A DNA stretch of 64,000 nucleotides from Leifsonia sp. Root1293 (GTDB taxonomy: Bacteria > Actinomycetota > Actinomycetes > Actinomycetales > Microbacteriaceae): NCBI RefSeq assembly GCF_001425325.1, contig NZ_LMEH01000001.1:2262602-2326601 (forward strand), read 5' to 3'. Below are positions 47,205 to 54,220 of the stretch, piece after piece; the stretch's first letter is position 1, and each line of letters opens with the position of its first letter. Below the pieces are notes generated by a model. The model was not told the origin of the DNA. It ran no database searches and was given only the letters and a program-made list of their open reading frames with translations. The position numbers and the translations under genes were made by a program.

Positions 47205-47945
47205 TCAGGACTCGTAGTGAGCGAGGCCCGCCGTCTCTCCGCCATCGGCGACGAACTCGGATCCGGTGGAGAAGCTCGACTCGTCGCTCGCGAGGAAGAG
47301 CACGAGGTTCGACAGCTCGATCGGCTCGCCCACGCGGTGCAGGGCGACGTGGCTCTGCGAGGTGTCGAGGCCCTCGGTCATGGGCGTGCGGATGGCGCCC
47401 GGGTGCACCGAGTTCACGCGGATGTTGTAGCGACCGAGGTCGAGGGCGGCGTTCTTGGTGAGTCCGCGCACGCCGAACTTCGAGGCGTTGTAGCCGGGCA
47501 GGGCCTCGTAGCCCTGCAGTCCGGCGGTCGACGAGACGTTGATGATCGACCCGCCCTTCGAGTTCTTGAGCGCCGGGATCGCCGCCTTGATGCCGTAGAA
47601 GACGCCGGTGAGGTTGATCGAGATGATGGTGTTCCAGGCCTCGATCGAGTAGTCCTCGATGGGGCTAAAGTTGGCGATTCCGGCGTTGTTCACCACGATG
47701 TCGAGGCCGCCGAAGGTGTCGACGGAGGTCTTCACCGCGTTCTCCCACTGGGCGTAGTCGGTGACGTCGAGGTGCACGTAGCGCACCGCGTCGCCGAGCT
47801 CGGCCGCGAGCGCCTCGCCCTCCGCATCGAGGATGTCGCCGATGACGACCTTCGCTCCCTCGTCGACGAGCAGTCGGGCGTGCGAGGCTCCCATGCCTCG
47901 TGCTCCGCCGCTGATGAGGGCGATCTTGCCGCTGACGCGTGCCAT
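47205..47945 (-). CDS. Short-chain dehydrogenase/reductase (3-alpha/20-beta-hydroxysteroid dehydrogenase-like)
   Basis: A 246-residue classical SDR. The NAD-binding motif GGARGMGASHARLL is near residue 13, the acidic cofactor-selecting Asp is in VVIGDILDAEGE near residue 37 (NAD preference), the NNAGI motif is near residue 86, and the catalytic residues are Ser in NVSSTAGLQG near residue 138 and Tyr/Lys in YNASKFG near residues 151-155. The closing FVADGGETAG is standard. The pattern fits the 3-alpha(20-beta)-hydroxysteroid dehydrogenase group, but the real substrate cannot be told. GAAAGG precedes the ATG. A 20-base palindrome lies about 80 bases upstream and a TetR gene is downstream. Confidence 0.9.
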   Translation of the reverse strand: MARVSGKIALISGGARGMGASHARLLVDEGAKVVIGDILDAEGEALAAELGDAVRYVHLDVTDYAQWENAVKTSVDTFGGLDIVVNNAGIANFSPIEDYSIEAWNTIISINLTGVFYGIKAAIPALKNSKGGSIINVSSTAGLQGYEALPGYNASKFGVRGLTKNAALDLGRYNIRVNSVHPGAIRTPMTEGLDTSQSHVALHRVGEPIELSNLVLFLASDESSFSTGSEFVADGGETAGLAHYES

Positions 47946-48025
47946 GGTGCTGACCTTTCTGTCGTGAGGACCCGGCCGTCATCCGACACCGGGTCGGCGG
48001 GGCGCTTCATCGGTCCCGTCACAAC

Positions 48026-48045
48026 TAATCTACACCTGTCGATTA
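48026..48045. promoter_or_regulatory. Predicted TetR operator upstream of the SDR gene
   Basis: TAATC-T-ACA-CC-TGT-C-GATTA: a 20-base palindrome with 8 matched pairs out of 10. Its size and A/T-rich outer arms suit a TetR-family dimer, probably the regulator encoded at 46464-47054. Confidence 0.55.
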
Positions 48046-48122
48046 ACGCATCGACCGGACGCACAGCTGTCTTGCAGGGCTTTCGAACGGATGCTGCAGC
48101 TAGCGACGCGCCTACCGCCGCG

Positions 48123-48872
48123 CTACCCCCGAGCCGCACTCCCCTCCAGCGCCGCCCGATTCGCCAGGTACTTCCGCTTCCCCACGACCCGCCAGATCAG
48201 CCGCACCGGCGCCGGCAGATGCTTGTGCTGCCACTCGTCGCCGCCGTCGGGCTGAGCGGCGAGGATCGCGCCGAGCTGCAGGAACATCGCGCCCTTCGGC
48301 GTCGCCTTGCGCCCGTGCTCGCCGAACCAGTCCACCTCCTCCTGCGTGAGCGTGGTCTCCATCACCGGCACGATGTTCGCCTCCTCGTCGCCGAGGTGCA
48401 CGGCGAGCGCCGCGTTCACGCCGTCGAGCGCTCCGCGCACCGGGGCGGCATCCGTTACCGATGCACTCGCCCGCCAGGCCGGCAGAGCCTCATCGAGCGC
48501 CTCGAGGTAGATGAGCATCTCGGCGTGCTGCGACTTCATGCGCGCGACATGCGCCGCGCAGGCCGGCGCCCGCTGCTCGAGCTTGTCCCAGAGCGCCGCG
48601 TCCTCGCCTTCGTGGTGCGCGTGCAGACCGGTCGACAGCAGCGTCAGGTGATCGGCGACCACCCCGGCATACGCGACATCGCCCGGCGAAACGGATGCCA
48701 CCAGATCGGGCCCCTCCGCGAAGCCGGCGCGGAACATCCGGTGAATCTCCTCCATCCCCGACGCATCGCAGGTGACGGATGCTGGGCCCGTGCCGGCCGA
48801 GCCGCCGGGGGCGCCAGCACCGCCAGGCCGCTCGGGTACGTCACCGCTCGGCGGAAGGATCGTTGCAGACAT
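48123..48872 (-). CDS. Hemerythrin HHE-domain protein
   Basis: A 249-residue protein with a Pro/Gly-rich N-terminus (about 40 residues) and a four-helix hemerythrin-like domain. Iron-ligand residues are visible in order: His in EEIHRMFRAGF near residue 47, HAHHEGEDAALW near residue 88, KSQHAEMLIYLEALDE near residue 115, and HLGDEEANIVPVMETT near residue 160. Such domains bind a diiron centre that senses or carries oxygen or nitric oxide. The tail (WQHKHLPAPVRLIWRVVGKRKYLANR) is basic. GGAG at correct spacing before the ATG at 48872 sets the start. No partner gene is obvious. Confidence 0.87.
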   Translation of the reverse strand: MSATILPPSGDVPERPGGAGAPGGSAGTGPASVTCDASGMEEIHRMFRAGFAEGPDLVASVSPGDVAYAGVVADHLTLLSTGLHAHHEGEDAALWDKLEQRAPACAAHVARMKSQHAEMLIYLEALDEALPAWRASASVTDAAPVRGALDGVNAALAVHLGDEEANIVPVMETTLTQEEVDWFGEHGRKATPKGAMFLQLGAILAAQPDGGDEWQHKHLPAPVRLIWRVVGKRKYLANRAALEGSAARG

Positions 48873-49070
48873 GAAGAACTCCATTCGGGTTGGAGACTGG
48901 CAAGCCGCAGACGCCGAGCCGTCGGCACCCGCATCTACAAGGGAACTGCGGATGCCGCACCGAGCGCAAGAGTTCGACGGCTCGAGATCGCGCCCTCGGC
49001 GCCTCAGGCGAAGCCCGCAGCCGATGACCCGCTCCGAGCGCGGCACCCCGATCCCAGCGATTGCCGTTCC

Positions 49071-49076
49071 TAGACT
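49071..49076 (+). promoter_or_regulatory. -10 box of a leaderless transcript
   Basis: TAGACT, six bases, ATG at 49083 of the membrane protein gene. No ribosome site is present. Confidence 0.6.
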
Positions 49077-49082
49077 TGGGCG

Positions 49083-50144
49083 ATGTTCTGGCCCTCACTC
49101 GTCTTCCTCGTCATCGCCCTCGCGACGTTGGCGTTGGGGTTTTCCGCGCGGCGCCGCCAGGGCAGCCTGCCACGGTCGCTCATCGTGGAGTACGGCCCCG
49201 CGAAGGGATCGACGGTTCTTCGCGACGCGATCCTCGCCGGCCGGGACGACCGGGCGCCCTCCGCGGCCCTGCTCGATCTTGCGGCTCGTCGCGTCGTGCT
49301 GCTGCTCACTGACACAGCCAATGCCAGACGCCCGACCGTCGCCGTGGAAGTTCCGGACCCCGACGCCCTCTCCGAGGAGGACGCTCTCGTGCTCGACGCG
49401 ATCCTCGGGCGCGCTCATCCTGATCGGCGCGTGCGTCGGTTCTCGAAGGATCGCGTCGAGACGAATTCGCGGCTGCGCTCACTTCTGCACAGTCAGGCGT
49501 CTGAGCTCGACAACGCCGGCATGTTGGGCGGCGCTCACTATGGCCGAGTGATCCTGCGTTCCTTCGCCTGGCTGGGCGCGGCGAGTGCGGCAATCGTGCT
49601 GGTCAGCGGACTCGCCATGGGAGAGCCGCAAGGCGGAGTTCCCCTCATCCTGGCAATCGCCGGGTTCATCACGGCTTTCGTCATCACACCCCAGGGCCTG
49701 TCGCGCAGATTCACCGACGCATCACAGCCCGCGCGTCGGCATCTCGATGGGCTGCGGCAATACATGGTGCTGGCCGAGAAGGACCGCATCCGTTCACTGC
49801 AGTCACCGCGAACAGCCGAGACGTCAGCCGTTGCCGGTGCGCTCCTGAACGACGCCGCCGACCTTGGCACGGCGATCGGGCGTTTTCGCCTCTACGAGAA
49901 GCTCCTGCCCTACGCGGTCATCTTCGGCATCGAGAAGGAGTGGATCTCCAACTTGAAGACTGCCTATGGTGAGCTCCGCCCAGTGGAGGTCAGCGCCCTC
50001 GATGCCACCGACTTCGCCGTCGACCTCTTCATCATGGGCGAACTGGGCGGCCAGGTGGTCAATCTCGCGTTCTCACTCGTCGACGTGGCGGGCGTCTTGG
50101 AGGCAGCCACCGCCGGGTTCGACCTGTTCGACTGGGGACCGTGA
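49083..50144 (+). CDS. DUF2207-type membrane protein, C-terminal part only
   Basis: A 353-residue membrane protein. One membrane segment is at the N-terminus (FWPSLVFLVIALATLALGF), and two lie near residues 160-205 (SFAWLGAASAAIVLVSGLAM, PLILAIAGFITAFVI). The C-terminal half shows the typical ending of DUF2207/YciQ-like proteins: HLDGLRQYMVLAEKDRIRSLQSP, then RLYEKLLPYAVIFGIEKEW. The extracellular beta domain that normally precedes this in DUF2207 proteins is missing, and the strong leaderless -10 shows the short form is real rather than an assembly cut. Function unknown. Confidence 0.78.
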   Translation: MFWPSLVFLVIALATLALGFSARRRQGSLPRSLIVEYGPAKGSTVLRDAILAGRDDRAPSAALLDLAARRVVLLLTDTANARRPTVAVEVPDPDALSEEDALVLDAILGRAHPDRRVRRFSKDRVETNSRLRSLLHSQASELDNAGMLGGAHYGRVILRSFAWLGAASAAIVLVSGLAMGEPQGGVPLILAIAGFITAFVITPQGLSRRFTDASQPARRHLDGLRQYMVLAEKDRIRSLQSPRTAETSAVAGALLNDAADLGTAIGRFRLYEKLLPYAVIFGIEKEWISNLKTAYGELRPVEVSALDATDFAVDLFIMGELGGQVVNLAFSLVDVAGVLEAATAGFDLFDWGP

Positions 50145-50227
50145 GTCGAGCCGAGCGCGTTTCGACCGTCGGCGGCAGCACGGTCGACCAACACTTCGGC
50201 CACCGTCGCCCACGGATGCCGCTTCTC

Positions 50228-50557
50228 TCAGCGGCCGACGACCTCGACCACCATCGCGGCGAGCGACGTCAGGCTCAGCGTCAGGGCGATCGGCGCCGCG
50301 CCGGCACCGAGCACGATGGCGATGATCGCCCGTGCAGGACGGCTGGTCGCCTGCACGAGAGCAACAATGCCGAACACGAGGGCGGCGAGTGAGGCAACGA
50401 GGCCGAGCAGCGGAACGAAGAAGGAGAACACCGCGGTGATCGCCGAGATCTGCGCCCAGAATGCGAACGCGTTCGCCTTCGCGAGCTGGCGAGGCGAACG
50501 CGTCGGCGGAGTGGGGGCAGCAGTCTGACGGATGCCGGTGGACGTACCTGCGCTCAT
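50228..50557 (-). CDS. Small DUF4190-like membrane protein
   Basis: A 109-residue protein with a Thr/Pro-rich cytoplasmic N-terminus and two or three membrane segments (ISAITAVFSFFVPLLGLVASLAAL, FGIVALVQ, then IIAIVLGAGAAPIALTLSL). The pattern of a Gly-rich pair of helices around VFGIVAL resembles DUF4190. GAAAGG lies five bases before the ATG. Function unknown; it converges on the DUF2207-type gene. Confidence 0.72.
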   Translation of the reverse strand: MSAGTSTGIRQTAAPTPPTRSPRQLAKANAFAFWAQISAITAVFSFFVPLLGLVASLAALVFGIVALVQATSRPARAIIAIVLGAGAAPIALTLSLTSLAAMVVEVVGR

Positions 50558-50685
50558 GGTGACCTTTCAAGGGATTGCTCGGTACAGACTAAGCGAGCCG
50601 AGAGGTCGCGCCTGACGCATGGGCGAGCCGCAGTCCCGCGCGCCGTCCCGTCGCCGACTCGAGGCAGTTCCGAGCTTCTCCCCGA

Positions 50686-50691
50686 TACGCT
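50686..50691 (+). promoter_or_regulatory. -10 box of a leaderless transcript
   Basis: TACGCT, six bases, ATG at 50698 of a 57-residue HTH protein. It is good evidence that this very short gene is real. Confidence 0.6.
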
Positions 50692-50697
50692 GACGCC

Positions 50698-50871
50698 ATG
50701 GATGACCTGACACCTGCGGACTTGGCCCGGGACCTGGGCGTGAGCCAGAAGCGCATCCGCGATGTCCTGCGCGCTGCTTATGGCAAGCTCCGTCCGCCGA
50801 CGACGCGTTGGAAGCTGACGGCCGATCAAGCGAACGTTGTTCGAGCACACTTCCGCTCGCGGAGCCAGTGA
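50698..50871 (+). CDS. 57-residue helix-turn-helix protein
   Basis: A tiny gene supported by a leaderless -10 and by overlap with the next gene (TGATG). The product is almost entirely one DNA-binding unit: [24 protein letters not shown] is a clear helix-turn-helix, followed by a loop and [17 protein letters not shown], which fits a winged or second helix. This compact module is often joined to actinobacterial nuclease-like or Lsr2-like proteins. Here it is a separate peptide coupled to a GIY-YIG-like protein, so it probably guides or regulates it. Confidence 0.75.
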   Translation: MDDLTPADLARDLGVSQKRIRDVLRAAYGKLRPPTTRWKLTADQANVVRAHFRSRSQ

Positions 50872-51428
50872 TGTCGGGGAGCGCGTGGACTCGCGCCGGC
50901 CTCGAAGCCGCTGGATTCGAGGGTTTCATCCCGTTTGCCGCACTCCCTACCTCTCAGGTGCCAGGGGCTCCCGGCGTGTACATCGTCGTTCGCCCGGACA
51001 CCGCGCCACCCGAGTTCTTGGACCGGAGCATTGCGGGCTGGTTCAAGGGGAAAGATCCGTCGGTTGATTTACCGACGCTCGAATCGGCATGGGTTCAAGA
51101 TGCGACGGTCGTGTACATCGGTAAGGCCGGAGGAGGATCGACCGGACGGCGGGGCCTCCGCAAACGCCTCGACGAGTACCGCCGGCATGGGGCGGGCCAG
51201 CCCGTCGGCCATTGGGGCGGTCGCTATCTCTGGCAGCTCCGCGACAGCGACAACCTCTTGGTGGCATGGAGGGAGACGCCCGATGTCGATCCGGAATTGG
51301 TCGAGTCGACGATGATCGCCGACTTCGTAACAGCTTTCGGGGCCCGACCGTTCGCAAATCGAAAGGCGGGACGAATACGTTCGTCAGTTCCTAGTCAATC
51401 CCGGGATTCGGTCCATCGGCGCCAATAG
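50871..51428 (+). CDS. GIY-YIG-like nuclease-fold protein
   Basis: A 185-residue protein translated through TGATG overlap with the small HTH gene. It contains GVYIVVRP near residue 33 and [21 protein letters not shown] near residue 78: the two short strands of the GIY-YIG fold (GVY and YIG) plus the conserved arginines after them. A candidate catalytic Glu is in [13 protein letters not shown] near residue 155. The ending [12 protein letters not shown] is usual, followed by 16 residues of extra tail that run over the stop of the opposite gene. GIY-YIG enzymes cut DNA in repair, restriction and mobile elements. Not close to UvrC or homing enzymes; role unknown. Confidence 0.72.
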   Translation: MSGSAWTRAGLEAAGFEGFIPFAALPTSQVPGAPGVYIVVRPDTAPPEFLDRSIAGWFKGKDPSVDLPTLESAWVQDATVVYIGKAGGGSTGRRGLRKRLDEYRRHGAGQPVGHWGGRYLWQLRDSDNLLVAWRETPDVDPELVESTMIADFVTAFGARPFANRKAGRIRSSVPSQSRDSVHRRQ

Positions 51429-51936
51429 CTTTCGAGTCGAGGTCCTCGAAAGCGTCACGTACTTCCCGCGTTCGGTCGACTGCGCCTGGCAGGCCCGCCA
51501 GGACGACGAGGGAAACCGCGAGTCTTGAGCCACCAACCCAGGCCACTTCCGCTGAGCGATCGCGTACTGAAGCCATGGGCACTTCAATGGCCGCCAATAC
51601 CTCGTAGTCCTCGGCCGCCATCACAATGAAGATGGCCGAATCGAAGTCCCACGAACGAAACACTGAAAACTGGATCGGCTTCGTACGCGCAGTCGACGCG
51701 ATTACGCGCGCTTTCACCTGAAGAAGCCGACCATCGGCGGCCCGGACGTCGTAGCTCTTCTCACTATTTGGCGCAATCACACCGCCGTATGCGCGGGTCA
51801 CGAGCGCCTCAGCCAGATCTCCTGCCGGGGCATTCAAGGTTCGAATGACTTCGCGACGCATGAGCTCCTTCAAGATCCGTGCGTACATGCCAAGGAGCTC
51901 GCGGGAAGAGCGGACACTCAGATCATCATCGGCCAT
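51391..51936 (-). CDS. PD-(D/E)XK-like protein (DUF6998-like)
   Basis: A 181-residue protein. The N-terminal half is helical ([24 protein letters not shown], then [17 protein letters not shown]). The core has the pattern of a restriction-like nuclease fold: Glu/Lys in [21 protein letters not shown] gives Asp followed by Gln-x-Lys, near residues 66-80, with a hydrophobic [20 protein letters not shown] strand pair after it. Similar proteins fall in a family of unknown role (DUF6998). It is convergent with, and overlaps by 38 bases, the GIY-YIG-like gene. Function unproven; the Gln in place of Glu is common in this fold. Confidence 0.65.
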   Translation of the reverse strand: MADDDLSVRSSRELLGMYARILKELMRREVIRTLNAPAGDLAEALVTRAYGGVIAPNSEKSYDVRAADGRLLQVKARVIASTARTKPIQFSVFRSWDFDSAIFIVMAAEDYEVLAAIEVPMASVRDRSAEVAWVGGSRLAVSLVVLAGLPGAVDRTREVRDAFEDLDSKAIGADGPNPGID

Positions 51937-52088
51937 GCCACAGTGTCCCATCGACGGCATGCGACGTGAGCTTCAACTCCGAGGGTGCCGCCCCTGTCAT
52001 GTGACTCCGACGATGTGCGCCGATGTCCGCGCAGCCGGCCCTGGGCTGCAGCCACCTTCTGGGGGCAGCGCTGAATGTGAAGCCCCAA

Positions 52089-52094
52089 TACCGT
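52089..52094 (+). promoter_or_regulatory. -10 box of a leaderless transcript
   Basis: TACCGT, six bases (TAAGGG), ATG at 52101. AAGGG directly abuts the ATG and is too close to serve as a ribosome site, so leaderless translation is favoured. Confidence 0.55.
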
Positions 52095-52100
52095 TAAGGG

Positions 52101-53528
52101 ATGCCACCGGGTCGCCACAGTTCACCCGTTGATGACTCAGCCGAACTATCTCCGCCGCCGCCACCGCAGGGCTGGTATTCCGATCCGCTGAACGAAAGTC
52201 AGTTCGTATGGTGGAACGGCGTTGGGTGGACTGAGCACCGCTATCCAAGGGATCAGGCTTCCGGAGTAATGTTTGCACCGCCAATGGCGACGCCTACACC
52301 GGGCGCCGTCGGCGAGCCCGAGTCGACTTTCGGGCCGATCGATCTCCGAGCACGGGTCCCTGCACAGGCATTGATGGAGCTCGTGCTCCGGATGCGCCTC
52401 GACGGTCAGCCCGACGCCGAGATCGCTTCCTGGCATTCAGGAGCGATCGGGGAGCGTCATGTTGGCGACATACTGAGTCGCCTCGGATCGGAATGGACCG
52501 TCTTGCACTCGGTACCGTTCGGGGACAACGGAACTGACATCGATCATGTGGTCATAGGCCCACCCGGGGCATTCACCCTCAACACGAAACGGCATCCCGG
52601 CGGCACGGTCTGGGTCGCCGGGCGCTCACTCCAAGTCGCCGGCCAGTATCAGCCCTACATCCCGAAGGCCGCGGGAGAAGCGCGCCGCGCTGAAGAGCTA
52701 TTGAGCGCCGCGAGCGGGATACAAGTCGAGACGAGTGGCCTGATCGTCGTCGTCGCTGCGCGCCATGTGACCGTTAGGGAGCGCCCGGACGGCGGCGACA
52801 TCGTGGTGGACGTCGTACGCGATCACGATCTGTTGGCGGCGTTCATGCGTGCAGGTCGCAGGTATAGCGACGAGCAGGTGGCACGTATTGCTGCAGCTGC
52901 GGCGCGACCTGAGACGTGGAGCCGCCTTCCGTTGGAGGCTGTCGACGCCCATTCCCTGATTTCGAACTTCGAAGCGATCAGCTTGTCCCCACCTGAGCGA
53001 CGACCCAGCAAGGCGACGTCACCACGGCCCGCGGCGAAGGCCATGCCTAGTGTCTTGCGCACACAACGGGCGCCGCGATCGACTCGTCCGTCGAACCGTC
53101 GCACGCGCCGAAAGCGCAAATCGGCGCTGCCGGATCTCTTCAAGTTTGCACTCGCCGTTACCTTGCTAATCGTCGGCCTCAACTACGTGAACAACCTGGC
53201 CAAACCCGCTGCAGAGGAGCAAGCGTTTGCGACCGCGGATCAGGAACAGGCCGCTTTGGCGCAGTATGCCGGCGCAGCCTCGCTCGGAATCGAACGCGCC
53301 AGCGCCGGGGGAACTCGCCCCGCGTCGCTAGCCCTCGGGACCGGTTCCGAACTCCAGCTACCGGACGGCTCCGTTCTCGTGGATCTTCCTGACGGGACGG
53401 AAGCCGACTACGCGCCGAGCGCCGACGGGCTCTCCTATTCGCTCACGTTGACCGGCGCCCAGTATGGATCCACCGTCACGCTGACACCCGAAACCGGTGT
53501 CGTGGCGAATCACGAAGCAGCCGGATGA
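52101..53528 (+). CDS. DUF2510-NERD membrane protein
   Basis: A 475-residue protein. Residues about 22-50 are a DUF2510 unit (GWYSDPLNESQFVWWNGVGWTEH). Residues about 112-230 are a NERD nuclease-related domain (GAIGERHVGDILSRLGSEW, then GTDIDHVVIGPPGAFTLNTKRHPGG); the Asp and Lys of the active-site pattern are present, while the usual Glu before Thr-Lys is Asn, as in many actinobacterial copies. A basic linker (NRRTRRKRKS) precedes a single membrane segment near residue 355 (KFALAVTLLIVGLNYV), and the last 100 residues are a predicted outside or soluble beta region. The stop overlaps the next gene by ATGA, making a coupled pair with the HEPN-like protein. Confidence 0.8.
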   Translation: MPPGRHSSPVDDSAELSPPPPPQGWYSDPLNESQFVWWNGVGWTEHRYPRDQASGVMFAPPMATPTPGAVGEPESTFGPIDLRARVPAQALMELVLRMRLDGQPDAEIASWHSGAIGERHVGDILSRLGSEWTVLHSVPFGDNGTDIDHVVIGPPGAFTLNTKRHPGGTVWVAGRSLQVAGQYQPYIPKAAGEARRAEELLSAASGIQVETSGLIVVVAARHVTVRERPDGGDIVVDVVRDHDLLAAFMRAGRRYSDEQVARIAAAAARPETWSRLPLEAVDAHSLISNFEAISLSPPERRPSKATSPRPAAKAMPSVLRTQRAPRSTRPSNRRTRRKRKSALPDLFKFALAVTLLIVGLNYVNNLAKPAAEEQAFATADQEQAALAQYAGAASLGIERASAGGTRPASLALGTGSELQLPDGSVLVDLPDGTEADYAPSADGLSYSLTLTGAQYGSTVTLTPETGVVANHEAAG

Positions 53529-54220
53529 CCGTCGACCCCAGCGCACCGGACCGGTTTCGGTTCGCTCACGTTCCGGATACAAGCGATACGCGGCTTTACA
53601 TCGAGTTGGCGAGCTACGCTCGCGATCTTGCCGATGCGACGGCCACACTCGAGCATGCTGTCCAGCTCCAGGCGGATGGTCTGGCGGAGCTATCGGACCG
53701 ACTAGTTGACCACGCAGTCCTGGCCTACTCTCGTGCGTTCACCCACTCGAAGGCACGAGGTTGGCTGGTCCACCACCTCGAGGTTCCCCGGGCGCAGCTC
53801 GACATTCACGACCAGATTCGCGCGTATCGCAATAGGACACTGGCTCACTCGCAGAGCGAACTCGCGACCACTTGGCCGACGCTTGTGTTCGACACCCAGA
53901 CGGGCACCCGTCATGTCATGGCCACGACGGTCGTGCAACCACTGCCGTGGGAGTTAGTCACGTCTTTCCAGGCCCTAGTAGACGCGGTACTAGCTGAGCT
54001 CGACACGCTGATCGATGATGTCGGGACGCGCATTGCGGAGACCTTCGGCGCGATGCCACTGGAGAGCATTGAGCTCGACAACCTGAGGGTGACCGACGCG
54101 CCAGCACTCGCATTCGACCCGAAACGCGAGCGGGGCCGCTACCCGCGTTCGCTGACGATGTACTGGTCATCGGCACCCGGAGACCGCCCCGATTCGCCGA
54201 GCGAAGGCAGGCGCACCTAG
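53525..54220 (+). CDS. HEPN-like helical protein coupled to the NERD gene
   Basis: A 231-residue mostly helical protein with no membrane segment. Long helices (RLYIELASYARDLADATATLEHAV, then AVLAYSRAFTHSKARGWL) are followed by HDQIRAYRNRTLAHSQSEL near residue 99, where Arg-Asn followed by His at +6 fits the R-x4-6-H motif of HEPN RNases and nucleic-acid-linked toxins. The start overlaps the NERD gene stop (ATGA), so the two proteins are made together. The last four bases overlap the stop of the convergent glycosyltransferase gene. The HEPN assignment rests on motif and helix content only. Confidence 0.65.
   Translation: MTVDPSAPDRFRFAHVPDTSDTRLYIELASYARDLADATATLEHAVQLQADGLAELSDRLVDHAVLAYSRAFTHSKARGWLVHHLEVPRAQLDIHDQIRAYRNRTLAHSQSELATTWPTLVFDTQTGTRHVMATTVVQPLPWELVTSFQALVDAVLAELDTLIDDVGTRIAETFGAMPLESIELDNLRVTDAPALAFDPKRERGRYPRSLTMYWSSAPGDRPDSPSEGRRT

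Noticed and set aside
51391-51428. Sequencing frameshift to explain the overlapping ends of the GIY-YIG-like and PD-(D/E)XK-like genes
   Set aside because: Both frames are intact over their conserved parts, and only the variable tails overlap. A frameshift cannot be excluded but is not needed.
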